DNA of 8,943 nucleotides, taken from NCBI GenBank assembly GCA_027346125.1, contig DAIEST010000051.1, forward strand, positions 1 through 8,943, in the 5' to 3' direction. The notes under the pieces are model-generated. The model made no database searches. It saw nothing but the letters and a program-made list of their open reading frames with translations, and was not told the origin of the DNA. This document shows positions 1 through 7,891 of the stretch, one piece after another. A program made the translations under genes and the position numbers. The DNA comes from Leptospirillum sp. Its GTDB lineage: Bacteria > Nitrospirota > Leptospirillia > Leptospirillales > Leptospirillaceae. How positions within the stretch are numbered: the stretch's first letter is position 1; each line of letters starts with the position of its first letter.

Positions 1-246
1 GGATATTCCGACTACTCTTCCAAAAAAGACATCCAGATCCGTCCGATGCCCGTCAGGGTCAAACGTTCCGGGATCATCTTCAGGAGCAATCACTACCGTC
101 CGGCCAGGGGCTCGGTCCGACTGAACCTCGGTTCCAGACACCTGACGACAGTTGAGGTCCAGGATACAACCAAACCACCGAAACATCCGGCCAACCCGGG
201 GAATACCTCTCCGGGGCAACCGGCTCCGGCCATCCGGCCCCTTTAG
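1..246 (+). CDS. tssJ: Probable T6SS outer-membrane lipoprotein TssJ, C-terminal part (5' truncated by window)
   Basis: The reading frame is open from the first base to TAG at 244-246, giving 81 residues without the start. TssJ (SciN/VasD family) is an outer-membrane lipoprotein with a beta-sandwich fold that binds the periplasmic C-terminus of TssM. The visible part starts GYSDYSSKKD and alternates short hydrophobic and charged stretches (VRVKRSGIIF, GSVRLNLGSR, HLTTVEVQD), as expected for the last beta strands of this fold. Its position directly before tssK-tssL-tssM is the classical place for tssJ. The signal peptide and lipobox would lie outside the window and cannot be checked. The last roughly 25 residues, from TTKPPKHP to the stop, are rich in proline and look disordered, which is unusual for TssJ. 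The call rests on context plus a weak strand pattern; another small periplasmic T6SS protein is possible. Confidence 0.55.
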   Translation, partial: GYSDYSSKKDIQIRPMPVRVKRSGIIFRSNHYRPARGSVRLNLGSRHLTTVEVQDTTKPPKHPANPGNTSPGQPAPAIRPL

Positions 247-250
247 GAGG
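209..250 (+). promoter_or_regulatory. Strong Shine-Dalgarno of tssK with a possible sequestering hairpin
   Basis: AGGAGG at 245-250 overlaps the tssJ stop codon TAG (244-246) and lies 12 bases before the tssK ATG at 263. Upstream, CTCC (209-212) can pair with GGAG (246-249), and the adjoining GGGGC (213-217) can pair with GCCCC (237-241). This leaves a four-base bulge (242-245) and a 19-base loop. The predicted helix would hide the ribosome-binding site until ribosomes finishing tssJ open it. The complementarity is seen directly; the regulatory role is inferred. Confidence 0.4.
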
Positions 251-262
251 CAATACACGCAG

Positions 263-1642
263 ATGAAATCCCTGAGACCGATCTTCTGGCACCAGGGGCT
301 GTTCCTTCAGCCCCAGCATTTCCAATTGGCCGACGCCTATACGATGGAGTTGACCCGGCCCCTTCTTGACACCGTTCTTCCGCATGGATGGGGCGTCCGC
401 CAGGTCGATATCCAGCCTTCGGCCCTCAGTCGGGGTTCGGCCCACGTCAACTCCCTCTCCATGGTCTTCCAGGACGGAAGCTTCGTGCAGTATCCTGGCA
501 ACGCGGTCATCCGGCCCCGTTCCTTCGAAAAGGACTGGACCTACCAGGACAGGCCCCTCACGATTTATGCGGGACTCCGCCGGTTCAAGGAACAGGACGG
601 GAACGTCACGGTCGTTTCCAACCTGGACTCCGAGGGAGACACCCGATTTCTCTCCCTGTCCGACCCCGAAGAAGTGAACGACCTGTACGGAGAGGGCCCT
701 CCGGCTTCGGTCAAAACGCTGTATTTCAACGTCCGTCTCTTCTGGGACAACGAAATCCAGAACCTTGAGCATTACAACCTCGTTCCTGTGGCACAGGTCC
801 TTTGGGAAGGCGGCGTCATCAAGGTCAGTCCTTCCTTTATCCCTCCCTCCCTTTCGCTGAACACCTCCCGGAACCTTTCAAGCCTTGTCCAGGAGATCCG
901 GAACGAATGCGCCAGCCGCGCCCGGCAACTCGAGGAGTTCAAAAGCCCAAGAGACGCCAAGACCGAAGGGATGGACGCCGGATACATGATCTACATCCTG
1001 GCGCTTCGCACCCTGAATCGTTATGTTCCCCTGCTGTATCACTACGCCGAAAGCGAACCCCTTCACCCGTGGGTTCTCTATGGGACGCTCCGGCAGATGG
1101 TGGGGGAAATCAGCACATTTTCCGACCGGGTCAACTTTCTGGGAGAGTCCGATCTGTCGGGCGAGCCCCTGCCTCCCTACGACCACCAGGATATCTGGGG
1201 ATGTCTCACCAAGGCCCAGACAGTGCTCTTTACCCTCCTGAACAATCTGACCGTGGGACCCGATCTCATCATCCGGCTCGAACACGAAGAGGAAGCCTAT
1301 AACGGAGTCCTTTCCCAGTCCTTTTTCTCCCCCCGTACCCGGTACTACCTGGTGGTCAAGACCGAAGAGGATCCGGAACGGAGCCTCTCGTCCTTCCTGG
1401 ACAATGCGAAAGTCGGACCGCCGTCCATCATGTCCTCCCTGATCCGGAGAGCGCTTCCTGGCGTTGAGCTCACCAGCATGAGCGGACCGCCACAGGGGCT
1501 CCCGAGGAGACTCAACGCACAATATTTCCGGATCGAGGCCCATGACCCGGTCTGGGATGCCATCCGGCAGGAAGGAGCGATCCAGATCTATTGGCCAACC
1601 GCCCCGGAAGGGGCCATGATCGATCTCATTGGAGTCAGATGA
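263..1642 (+). CDS. tssK: T6SS baseplate subunit TssK
   Basis: The 459-residue product matches the usual TssK length of about 450. TssK is a cytoplasmic trimer that joins the phage-like baseplate (TssEFG) to the membrane complex through TssL and TssM. The N-terminus carries the family signature, here FWHQGLFLQPQHFQ at residues 8-21; the common form has Glu where this protein has Gln11. The C-terminus (IYWPTAP...MIDLIGVR) matches the family's ending strand. No signal peptide or membrane segment is visible. The frame stays open upstream to an ATG at 152, but that start lies inside the tssJ coding region, encodes an Arg/Pro-rich stretch unlike TssK, and lacks the AGGAGG found at 245-250; 263 is therefore preferred. 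The stop TGA (1640-1642) overlaps the tssL start, so the two genes are probably translationally coupled. Confidence 0.95.
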   Translation: MKSLRPIFWHQGLFLQPQHFQLADAYTMELTRPLLDTVLPHGWGVRQVDIQPSALSRGSAHVNSLSMVFQDGSFVQYPGNAVIRPRSFEKDWTYQDRPLTIYAGLRRFKEQDGNVTVVSNLDSEGDTRFLSLSDPEEVNDLYGEGPPASVKTLYFNVRLFWDNEIQNLEHYNLVPVAQVLWEGGVIKVSPSFIPPSLSLNTSRNLSSLVQEIRNECASRARQLEEFKSPRDAKTEGMDAGYMIYILALRTLNRYVPLLYHYAESEPLHPWVLYGTLRQMVGEISTFSDRVNFLGESDLSGEPLPPYDHQDIWGCLTKAQTVLFTLLNNLTVGPDLIIRLEHEEEAYNGVLSQSFFSPRTRYYLVVKTEEDPERSLSSFLDNAKVGPPSIMSSLIRRALPGVELTSMSGPPQGLPRRLNAQYFRIEAHDPVWDAIRQEGAIQIYWPTAPEGAMIDLIGVR

Positions 1643-2313
1643 TGATGACGCTCTCCGATTGTCTTATTCCCGTTCTGGCCTATCTCAAGGACAAGCTCGA
1701 CCGTACCCTTCCCGAAACGGACAGGCTCCGCCAGGAGATCCTGGACAGGATCGACTCCGCCCGTTCCATCGCGAGGAAATCCGGCATCTCCGAAAAAACC
1801 TTCGAAAGCGGCCTTTTTCCGGTGGTCGCCTGGATCGATGAAAGTTTGATGTGTGCCAATTGGCCGGGGTCGATCGACTGGAGAAAAGACCTGCTGCAGA
1901 AGAGTTTCTTCAAGATCAGCAACGGTGGAGTGGAGTTCTACAGGCGCATGCCCCTTCAGGAAACAACCGACCCGGAGACTCTGGAAATCCTCTCTGTCTA
2001 TTACATGGTCCTCCAGTTGGGGTTCAAGGGACAATACGGTCTGGAACGGAACGAACACGAATCCCTGAAAGTCAGGAAACATCTCCAGACCATTCTCGAA
2101 CCGGATCGGACCGCCCTGGAACGGGGAAAGATCTTTCCGACTGCCTATCTGGCCATAGAAGATCCTGCCCAGACGACAAAAGTGGCCTCCCGGAAATCCC
2201 TGAATACGGTTTTTGTCTGGGTCGTCCCGTCGGTGATGGTCCTCATCCTCTTCTTCCTGTATGACAGGATTATCCAATCAATGGCCCAAAACGTGATCGG
2301 ACACCTCCATTGA
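1639..2313 (+). CDS. tssL: T6SS inner-membrane protein TssL (DotU/IcmH family, short form)
   Basis: The 224-residue product has the TssL/DotU layout: a cytoplasmic helical domain followed by one C-terminal membrane anchor. TssL forms the inner-membrane part of the T6SS membrane complex with TssM and contacts the baseplate through TssK. Family motifs are clear: VVAWIDESLM around residues 62-71 (the conserved Asp-Glu after the hydrophobic stretch) and the helix ending LGFKGQYGLE around 127-136. The single hydrophobic segment spans about residues 190-212 (VFVWVVPSVMVLILFFLY), leaving roughly 12 periplasmic residues. There is no OmpA-like peptidoglycan-binding extension. Three ATG codons in a row at 1639, 1642 and 1645 follow a GGAG at 1631-1634 with spacings of 4, 7 and 10 bases; 1642 has the best spacing, so the true product may be one or two residues shorter. 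An in-frame ATG at 1591 is rejected because it lies deep in tssK. Confidence 0.94.
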   Translation: MMMTLSDCLIPVLAYLKDKLDRTLPETDRLRQEILDRIDSARSIARKSGISEKTFESGLFPVVAWIDESLMCANWPGSIDWRKDLLQKSFFKISNGGVEFYRRMPLQETTDPETLEILSVYYMVLQLGFKGQYGLERNEHESLKVRKHLQTILEPDRTALERGKIFPTAYLAIEDPAQTTKVASRKSLNTVFVWVVPSVMVLILFFLYDRIIQSMAQNVIGHLH

Positions 2314-2316
2314 ATC

Positions 2317-2320
2317 GGAG
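2317..2320 (+). promoter_or_regulatory. Shine-Dalgarno deciding the tssM start
   Basis: GGAG sits just after the tssL stop (2311-2313). It is only 2 bases from the ATG at 2323 but 8 bases from the ATG at 2329. The second spacing is normal, so tssM most likely starts at 2329 with MIKKILNP rather than with MVMIKK. Confidence 0.6.
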
Positions 2321-2328
2321 ATATGGTA

Positions 2329-5300
2329 ATGATTAAAAAAATTCTGAATCCCCTTCTGATGCTCCTTCTGGCGCTCTCCCTGTTCGTCGCGATGTGGCTG
2401 TTCGGCGCCTACGAACACTGGCCCATCTGGCTTTCCCTTTTTTCCGCGGCCATTGTCGTTCTGATCGCATTTTCCAGCCGGAGGATCCTTCTGTTCGCCA
2501 GAAAGACCGCCGCCCAGCAGAAACTCAGGTCATCTGCCATCCTCGACAAAAAGTCCGAACGTCTTCTTTCGATTCAGACAGTCTGGAAAACAGCTCTCTC
2601 TACCCTCCGCTCCTCTTCCCGGGGGAAGGGCGGAAACCCGATCACCACGTTGCCTTTTTTCATGGTGCTGGGAAACGGAGCGACAGGAAAAACGACCCTT
2701 CTGGCAAACGCGAACGTCCCGATCCGTTTCCGGAACCCTTCTCCCCAGAAGGACCCGCCGCCCACCGATACCATCGAATTCTTTTTCGAAGACAAGGCTA
2801 TCCTTCTCGATACCTCAGGACGGTATGTGAATCTGGAGCAGAACGCCGATGTCAACCAGGAATGGGAACTGATCGTCAGTCTCTTGATGCGGAGCAGGAG
2901 GAAAGAGTCCCTGAGCGGAGCCGTCGTCACGATTTCAGTGGAGGATCTCTGGACGCTGGACAGTGTTCGGCTTTCACAGATTTCGCAAAACATCCGGCAA
3001 CGGATCGATTCCCTGATGCGTTCCACGAATACCCGATTCCCCGTGTACGTCATGGTTACCAAACTTGACCTTCTGGCGGGGTTCAAGCATTTTGTCACCA
3101 CGCTCCACGAGCCCCGCACCGATGAGATTCTGGGGTATCTGTCCAAGCCCGAAGACCAGTGGAGCCAGACGCTGGAAAAAGCCCTGGACAGCATGGTCGG
3201 ACGGATACGGACCATCCTGTTCCCACGGGCCGATCTGGGAATCAATTCGTCCGACGGACTGGTTTTTCCCCTCGAGCTCCAGTCCCTAGAGCCCCTTCTC
3301 TCCTCTTTTCTCAAGGGCCTGTTCGAACCGTCCCCGTATCTTGAGCTACCATCCTTCAGGGGTCTTTTTCTCTCCAGCGGAACGATCCGGGGATCCCGAT
3401 TTTCTTCGGTGCTGGGCAATGCGGAAGGAGAGCGGGACGAACAGGAAGTCGAAATTCTGGATGTCACCTCTTCGATCGCGCTCCAGTCTGAACAGAAAAG
3501 CCTGGGCAAAGGGAAAAGCGCCGCAATGGAAGGCCGTCGGGAGCGCGCGGTCCTGACGGGATCCGCCACCCCATCCGCACCCCTCCAGACAGGCGTTTTC
3601 CTGAAAGAATTCTTCACCGACCTCCTTCCGGCCGACCGATCCCTTTATACTCCACTGGGGATGATGGCCCGATGGAGACGTTTTTCATCCAACATTCTTC
3701 TTGTGAGCTGGTACGGGGTCAACGTCCTGGCAGGTCTTTACTTTTCTTATTCTTTCCTGGTGACCTATCGCACAGTCAGGACGCTCGAAGACCGGCAACC
3801 GAGCCAGGTCCAGCTGGGCGGGGACTTCCACCAGAACCTTGAAAATCTTGAGCGATACCGGAGCCTTGTCGACTGGATGTCTCAAAAAGACCGGTCGCTC
3901 TCCTTCCATCTGCTGGCATTCTCCGGACAGGTAGGCGCGATCGAAGACCGGATGAAGGGCCGCTTTACCGACCAGTTCAACAAAGCGATCCTTCCGGGGT
4001 TAAACGCAACCCTCCGGACGAAGATCCGTTCTCTCCTCAACGACGATCCCCATAACCACCTGGCCGATTACGCGGAGATTCTGGTGAGACGGATCAACCT
4101 CATCCGGGATCGCACGAAAGGAATGGGATATGACGACCTGAAACTCCAGCCGCAACCCGGAACGCAGGACATCGCCACCATCGATCCTTCGATCTCCCCG
4201 CAGGAAGCCCGGCATTTTTCCGACCTGTACCTGGCTTACATCGCCTGGGTCCCCAATGGATCCATCGGCCCCAACCAGGACCTTCTCCAGTCCCTCCTTC
4301 TCGAGGTCGAACAGACTGTTCCCGATTTCCACTGGCTTGTCGACTGGGTCAACACCCAGAATCTTCCCACTGTTACGCTGGCTACCTTCTGGAAAGGAAC
4401 GGCCAGTCCGAACGAGGACAGAACCATTCCGGCCTCCTATACGAACGGTGGAATGAGACGCATCTTCAACTTTCTCTCCGAAGTCCAGACGGCCAGTCCT
4501 CCAAACTTTCCCATTGCCGACCACGAAAAATCCTTCCTGGCCTGGTACAGGATCCGGAAAGAGGAGGCATGGCTCCGCTTTGTCCGGGAGTTTGCCCAGG
4601 GAGAATCCACCCTGGCAGACGCGATCCAGTGGAAAGGATTCTTCCAGAGTCTTCCCGCGATCGGGAACCCCTATGTCGCTCTTGCGGACCGGCTGACAGT
4701 CGAGTTCCCCCCCAGCCAGGACAGTCGTCACGAACGCTGGCAGGATCTCCTCCGGAGAATCATCCGGATCGAGAAATCCCGGGCGCAGGCCGGATTCGTC
4801 TCCCGCATCAAGGGATACGCGAGCATCCTGAACGAGTCGGGCAGCACCGGCACCCATCAGGGAGCAGGTCAGGGCCAGAGATACTTCGTGTCGATGATCG
4901 CTGCCAGCAAGGCTTATACGAGATTTTCCTCGGATCTGGCAGAGGCTGTGGGAGATGGTCTCCAGGGAAGGGGGCACGCGCTGGCGCTGACTGCCGACTT
5001 TTTCTCGTTCAATCATCATTCGCACAACAAGAAGCCCGTCCTGGTGGATATGGCGGACGCCCTTTCCACCATGCGAAAAGAGCTCATCTCACAACATGAT
5101 CCGAAGGAGCTCATCGTTTGGAGTCTTGTCGCAGGACAGTTCGGCAGCGCCCTCGATTTTCTGGATCGTGAAGCGGCCTGCGAAATCAACGACCGCTGGA
5201 TCGCCAGTGTCGTCTCTCCGGCACAGGCATCGCTCACTTCCAGGGAACTGGATCATTTCCTGCTCGGATCCGGCGGAACCATTCCCTCATTCATGGAAAA

Positions 5301-6171
5301 AACGATGAAACCTTTCGTCACGAGAAGAGCCAACGGATACAGGCTGATCAGAAAGGATGGCTATGGAGTCGCCATCTCTCCAGAATTTCTCGTGTTCATC
5401 AACACGGCGATCTCGGGACGGAGGTCCCTCGAACTCGCCATGAAAAAAACCGAACTGGAAAGCAAAAAACGTCATCTCGATCTTGTCACCCTGCGTCAGT
5501 CTCTTCAAAAAGAAGACCAGACCGATTCGAAGAAGATCCTCCGGATGACCAAGAAACAGTTTTCAGTAGTTCTGAAGGCCCTACCAACCGATGTCAACGA
5601 GCACACGCTCTCCCGTCCGTATCTGACACGGCTGACCCTGGAATGCGCACAGAAAACCCATGTCCTCAACAACTTCAATCTCCCCGTACGCAGTTCCTGG
5701 ACATGGTCACCGCTCGTCTGCGGGAATACCACCCTCGATATCCGTATTGGAACGCTGACGGTGACCCGGAGCTACCCCGGACAGAACGGATTTGCCCATT
5801 TTCTGGGAGAATTCTACCAGGGAACACTCCGTCTCACTCCCCAGGATTTTCCGCTGGAGAAGGACGCTCTCGTCAACCTGCACGTCTCGCACATCAATGT
5901 TCGCTTCCGCTTCACAGGAGCTCATGCGCTCCTGTCCCAATACAAACAGTACCAATTGGCCCAGGCTTCCCAAGAGAGCGTCCGCGAAAAGATCCGGAAA
6001 ATCGACTCAGAGCTCTCGATTCTGGACCAGAACGACCTGGATCAACAGAAGACGTTACTCAAGGACAGGCCATTCGCCACCCATAAGATTCCGTCCCGGA
6101 TCGCCAACTGTTTTCCGGGAGAGCCGGAAACATCTCCGCAACCGTCGGAAGCTCCCCCCAGCAATCTATAG
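2329..6171 (+). CDS. tssM: T6SS membrane-complex NTPase TssM (IcmF family)
   Basis: This 1280-residue inner-membrane protein is slightly longer than typical TssM (about 1100-1250). Two N-terminal membrane helices lie at about residues 5-25 and 31-48. A cytoplasmic NTPase domain follows with Walker A GNGATGKT (115-122), a DxxG-like DTSGRY (161-166) and TKLD (244-247), all intact. Next comes a poorly conserved linker at about 353-420, a FLKEFF motif near 424, and the third membrane helix at about 455-478. The rest is a large periplasmic region. It includes the family block with Cys951 followed by LGSGGTIPSF and KPFV, a charged helical stretch at about 1035-1080, and the C-terminal beta domain (PLVCGNTTLDIRIG, Cys1131) that binds TssJ in other systems. 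A coiled-coil-like segment at about 1205-1245 and a Pro-rich tail end the protein. TssM spans the inner membrane and periplasm and joins TssL to TssJ. The gene begins 15 bases after the tssL stop. Confidence 0.96.
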   Translation: MIKKILNPLLMLLLALSLFVAMWLFGAYEHWPIWLSLFSAAIVVLIAFSSRRILLFARKTAAQQKLRSSAILDKKSERLLSIQTVWKTALSTLRSSSRGKGGNPITTLPFFMVLGNGATGKTTLLANANVPIRFRNPSPQKDPPPTDTIEFFFEDKAILLDTSGRYVNLEQNADVNQEWELIVSLLMRSRRKESLSGAVVTISVEDLWTLDSVRLSQISQNIRQRIDSLMRSTNTRFPVYVMVTKLDLLAGFKHFVTTLHEPRTDEILGYLSKPEDQWSQTLEKALDSMVGRIRTILFPRADLGINSSDGLVFPLELQSLEPLLSSFLKGLFEPSPYLELPSFRGLFLSSGTIRGSRFSSVLGNAEGERDEQEVEILDVTSSIALQSEQKSLGKGKSAAMEGRRERAVLTGSATPSAPLQTGVFLKEFFTDLLPADRSLYTPLGMMARWRRFSSNILLVSWYGVNVLAGLYFSYSFLVTYRTVRTLEDRQPSQVQLGGDFHQNLENLERYRSLVDWMSQKDRSLSFHLLAFSGQVGAIEDRMKGRFTDQFNKAILPGLNATLRTKIRSLLNDDPHNHLADYAEILVRRINLIRDRTKGMGYDDLKLQPQPGTQDIATIDPSISPQEARHFSDLYLAYIAWVPNGSIGPNQDLLQSLLLEVEQTVPDFHWLVDWVNTQNLPTVTLATFWKGTASPNEDRTIPASYTNGGMRRIFNFLSEVQTASPPNFPIADHEKSFLAWYRIRKEEAWLRFVREFAQGESTLADAIQWKGFFQSLPAIGNPYVALADRLTVEFPPSQDSRHERWQDLLRRIIRIEKSRAQAGFVSRIKGYASILNESGSTGTHQGAGQGQRYFVSMIAASKAYTRFSSDLAEAVGDGLQGRGHALALTADFFSFNHHSHNKKPVLVDMADALSTMRKELISQHDPKELIVWSLVAGQFGSALDFLDREAACEINDRWIASVVSPAQASLTSRELDHFLLGSGGTIPSFMEKTMKPFVTRRANGYRLIRKDGYGVAISPEFLVFINTAISGRRSLELAMKKTELESKKRHLDLVTLRQSLQKEDQTDSKKILRMTKKQFSVVLKALPTDVNEHTLSRPYLTRLTLECAQKTHVLNNFNLPVRSSWTWSPLVCGNTTLDIRIGTLTVTRSYPGQNGFAHFLGEFYQGTLRLTPQDFPLEKDALVNLHVSHINVRFRFTGAHALLSQYKQYQLAQASQESVREKIRKIDSELSILDQNDLDQQKTLLKDRPFATHKIPSRIANCFPGEPETSPQPSEAPPSNL

Positions 6172-6212
6172 ATCATCCGAGAGAGACTGACCGGGAAAGG
6201 ACACATCAGGAT

Positions 6213-7772
6213 ATGGCACTTCAATCACTCGGGGAACTGGGAAAAAAGGCAATATCGAAGGAATCTCCTGCCGGAAAGGAGGTCCGGGAACTCGAGGATT
6301 TTCTCGAGCTTCAGTCCGAGATCGACCGTTCCCAGTCGGTTTCCGCGGCAACGCCGGTCGACTGGAAAAAAGTTCAGCATCTCTCCACATCCATCCTGGA
6401 CACCCAGGGAAAAGACATCCTTGTCGCCTGTTACCTTTCGGTAGCCCTGACCCGGAACGAAGGGTCTACGGGATTTCTGGCAGGTCTTTGCATCCTGAAT
6501 GATTTTGTCGAAGGATATTGGGAAATCCTCTTTCCCCCGCTCAAACGGATCCGGGGAAGGCGCAACGCCATCACCTGGTGGGGAGAGTGCCTTCAGGAGA
6601 TTCTGCCGACACTGGAATCCCCCGCACTTTCTCCGGAAGACCTGGCCACCGCCAAGTCGTTGATCCGGAACCTGAACGCAACCCTGGGAGAAAAGGACCC
6701 GGACGGACCCCTGCTGAACGCACTTATTCCCTTGGTTTCCGCCCTTCCCGTCCGGGAGATTGAACCTCCCCCAAAAACGGGAGAAACGTCCTCATCCCCG
6801 CCATCTCCCACACCCGCCTACCAGGAACCGGCCACTGTCCAGAAAAGTTCTGCTGAACCTTCCTTTCTTCCGGAAAGCGACCCGGAAGAGACGCTGGAGC
6901 AAATCTATCTTGCCTTGAAAAACGTTTCGGAAACCATCCAGGAATCCGTCCCTACCGACTTCCGCAGCTATCGGTATGCGCGAATGTCCCTGTGGGATTC
7001 GATTACTGATCTTCCGGATTCACACAACGGGATCACCCGGATTCCTCCACCACCCCATCCGGTCCAATCCGCGCTCTCATCTATGCTGGAGTCCGGAAAC
7101 CGGGAGGATCTGCTGGCTTTTTGCGAAAAACAACAACTCACCTATCCGTTTTGGCTTGATCTGTCTTTTCATGGGGCGGACACGCTCGAACAAATGGGAG
7201 AGGAAGGAAAACAGGCTTGCGAAGCCCTCAAAGAAGAAGTTCGCTTTCTGACCGGGCGACTCCCCGGAATCGAATTCCTCGCATTTTCCGATGAAACGCC
7301 GTTCCTGTCTCCTTCCGGCCGGGAGTGGGTCGAGCATCTCAGGTCCGGAGAAGAACATTCTCCGGACGGAAATCGGGATGCGCTTTCCGTGTCCGCGATC
7401 CTGGAACCCGTCCGTCTAATGATCGGGGAAGAGCGCTTGCCGGAGGCAGCCAGACGATTCGAAGAAGCCAGGGGATCCGCCCCGACAGGGCAATTCCGGT
7501 TCTTGTTGAACACAGAATTCCTTTCGCTTGTCATCGGAAAAGGACGAGATTTTCCTGTCGAAATTCTTGCGCTGTCTCTCCTTCTGGAAATGGAGCGGAT
7601 CGGACTCCAAAACTGGGACCCCTCCCTTTGCAGACGGGTCATTCCATTGCTCTATCAGGTTTTTTCCCAAAGCGATGATGCCTCGCTTCAGCAGAAAGCA
7701 GACGAACTCATGCGATGGCTTGTCGAACTGGACCTGTCCAAAGCAGTCGAGATCTTTCAGAAACGACGATGA
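6213..7772 (+). CDS. tssA: T6SS assembly protein TssA (ImpA_N plus VasJ-type C-terminal domain)
   Basis: TssA proteins prime polymerisation of the T6SS tube and sheath and stay at the growing or distal end. This 519-residue protein has an ImpA_N domain in its first 120 or so residues: VDWKKV (49-54), KDILVACYLSVAL (67-79) and YWEILFPPLKR (102-112). A Pro/Ser/Glu-rich linker covers about 183-228. The VasJ-type C-terminal region follows, with FRSYRYARMSLWDS (250-263), IPPPP (277-281), PFWLDLSF (312-319), RLPGIEFL (349-356) and FSDETPF, where most relatives have Gly instead of the Glu. The last 130 or so residues are helical and contain the WDPSL motif typical of the family's end. No membrane segment is visible. 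The gene lies 41 bases after tssM. Its SD is weak: AAGGA ends 11 bases before the ATG, and CAGG is only 2 bases from it. Confidence 0.93.
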   Translation: MALQSLGELGKKAISKESPAGKEVRELEDFLELQSEIDRSQSVSAATPVDWKKVQHLSTSILDTQGKDILVACYLSVALTRNEGSTGFLAGLCILNDFVEGYWEILFPPLKRIRGRRNAITWWGECLQEILPTLESPALSPEDLATAKSLIRNLNATLGEKDPDGPLLNALIPLVSALPVREIEPPPKTGETSSSPPSPTPAYQEPATVQKSSAEPSFLPESDPEETLEQIYLALKNVSETIQESVPTDFRSYRYARMSLWDSITDLPDSHNGITRIPPPPHPVQSALSSMLESGNREDLLAFCEKQQLTYPFWLDLSFHGADTLEQMGEEGKQACEALKEEVRFLTGRLPGIEFLAFSDETPFLSPSGREWVEHLRSGEEHSPDGNRDALSVSAILEPVRLMIGEERLPEAARRFEEARGSAPTGQFRFLLNTEFLSLVIGKGRDFPVEILALSLLLEMERIGLQNWDPSLCRRVIPLLYQVFSQSDDASLQQKADELMRWLVELDLSKAVEIFQKRR

Positions 7773-7799
7773 TCACAGAAGAATCAGAAAACTTTGGAT

Positions 7800-7846
7800 A
7801 GAATACCCAATGATTAACGATCCATGAATCAATCGTCAGGTATTCT
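7800..7846. promoter_or_regulatory. Dyad in the tssA-downstream gap, possible operator or RNA hairpin
   Basis: The 119-base gap 7773-7891 is richer in A and T than the flanking genes. AGAATACC (7800-7807) is the exact inverted copy of GGTATTCT (7839-7846). Between them are two shorter overlapping inverted pairs: TGATT (7811-7815) with AATCA (7827-7831), and ACGAT (7817-7821) with ATCGT (7832-7836). They could form a hairpin in RNA or a binding site for a dimeric regulator. No run of T follows, so a classical terminator is unlikely. No convincing -35/-10 pair was found in the gap. The pairing is seen; the function is unknown. Confidence 0.35.
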
Positions 7847-7891
7847 GAACACTCTTCATCCTTCCTTAAAATCAACGCGAGGGGTCCAATC

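Noticed and set aside
152..262. N-terminal extension of tssK to an upstream ATG
   Set aside because: It overlaps the tssJ coding region, encodes an Arg/Pro-rich stretch not found in TssK, and lacks the AGGAGG that serves the ATG at 263.
1591..1638. Earlier tssL start inside tssK
   Set aside because: The extra 16 residues are polar and unlike TssL, and the SD plus stop/start overlap favour 1639-1645.
80..2277. Several - strand open frames opposite tssK and tssL (80-772, 878-1543, 1588-2277)
   Set aside because: All mirror the third-position bias of genuine + strand genes and show no coherent protein features.
2574..3617. Long open frame (347 codons) on the - strand inside tssM
   Set aside because: Arg/Ser-rich composition with no recognisable family; it is antisense to the conserved NTPase domain and is a by-product of GC-rich codon usage.
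4000..5025. Long open frame (341 codons) on the - strand inside tssM
   Set aside because: No ribosome-binding site or family motif seen; antisense to the periplasmic region of TssM in a codon-phase shadow.
7867..7872. TAAAAT as a -10 box for the small gene
   Set aside because: No -35-like hexamer at 16-18 bases upstream, and transcription would begin at the ribosome-binding site.
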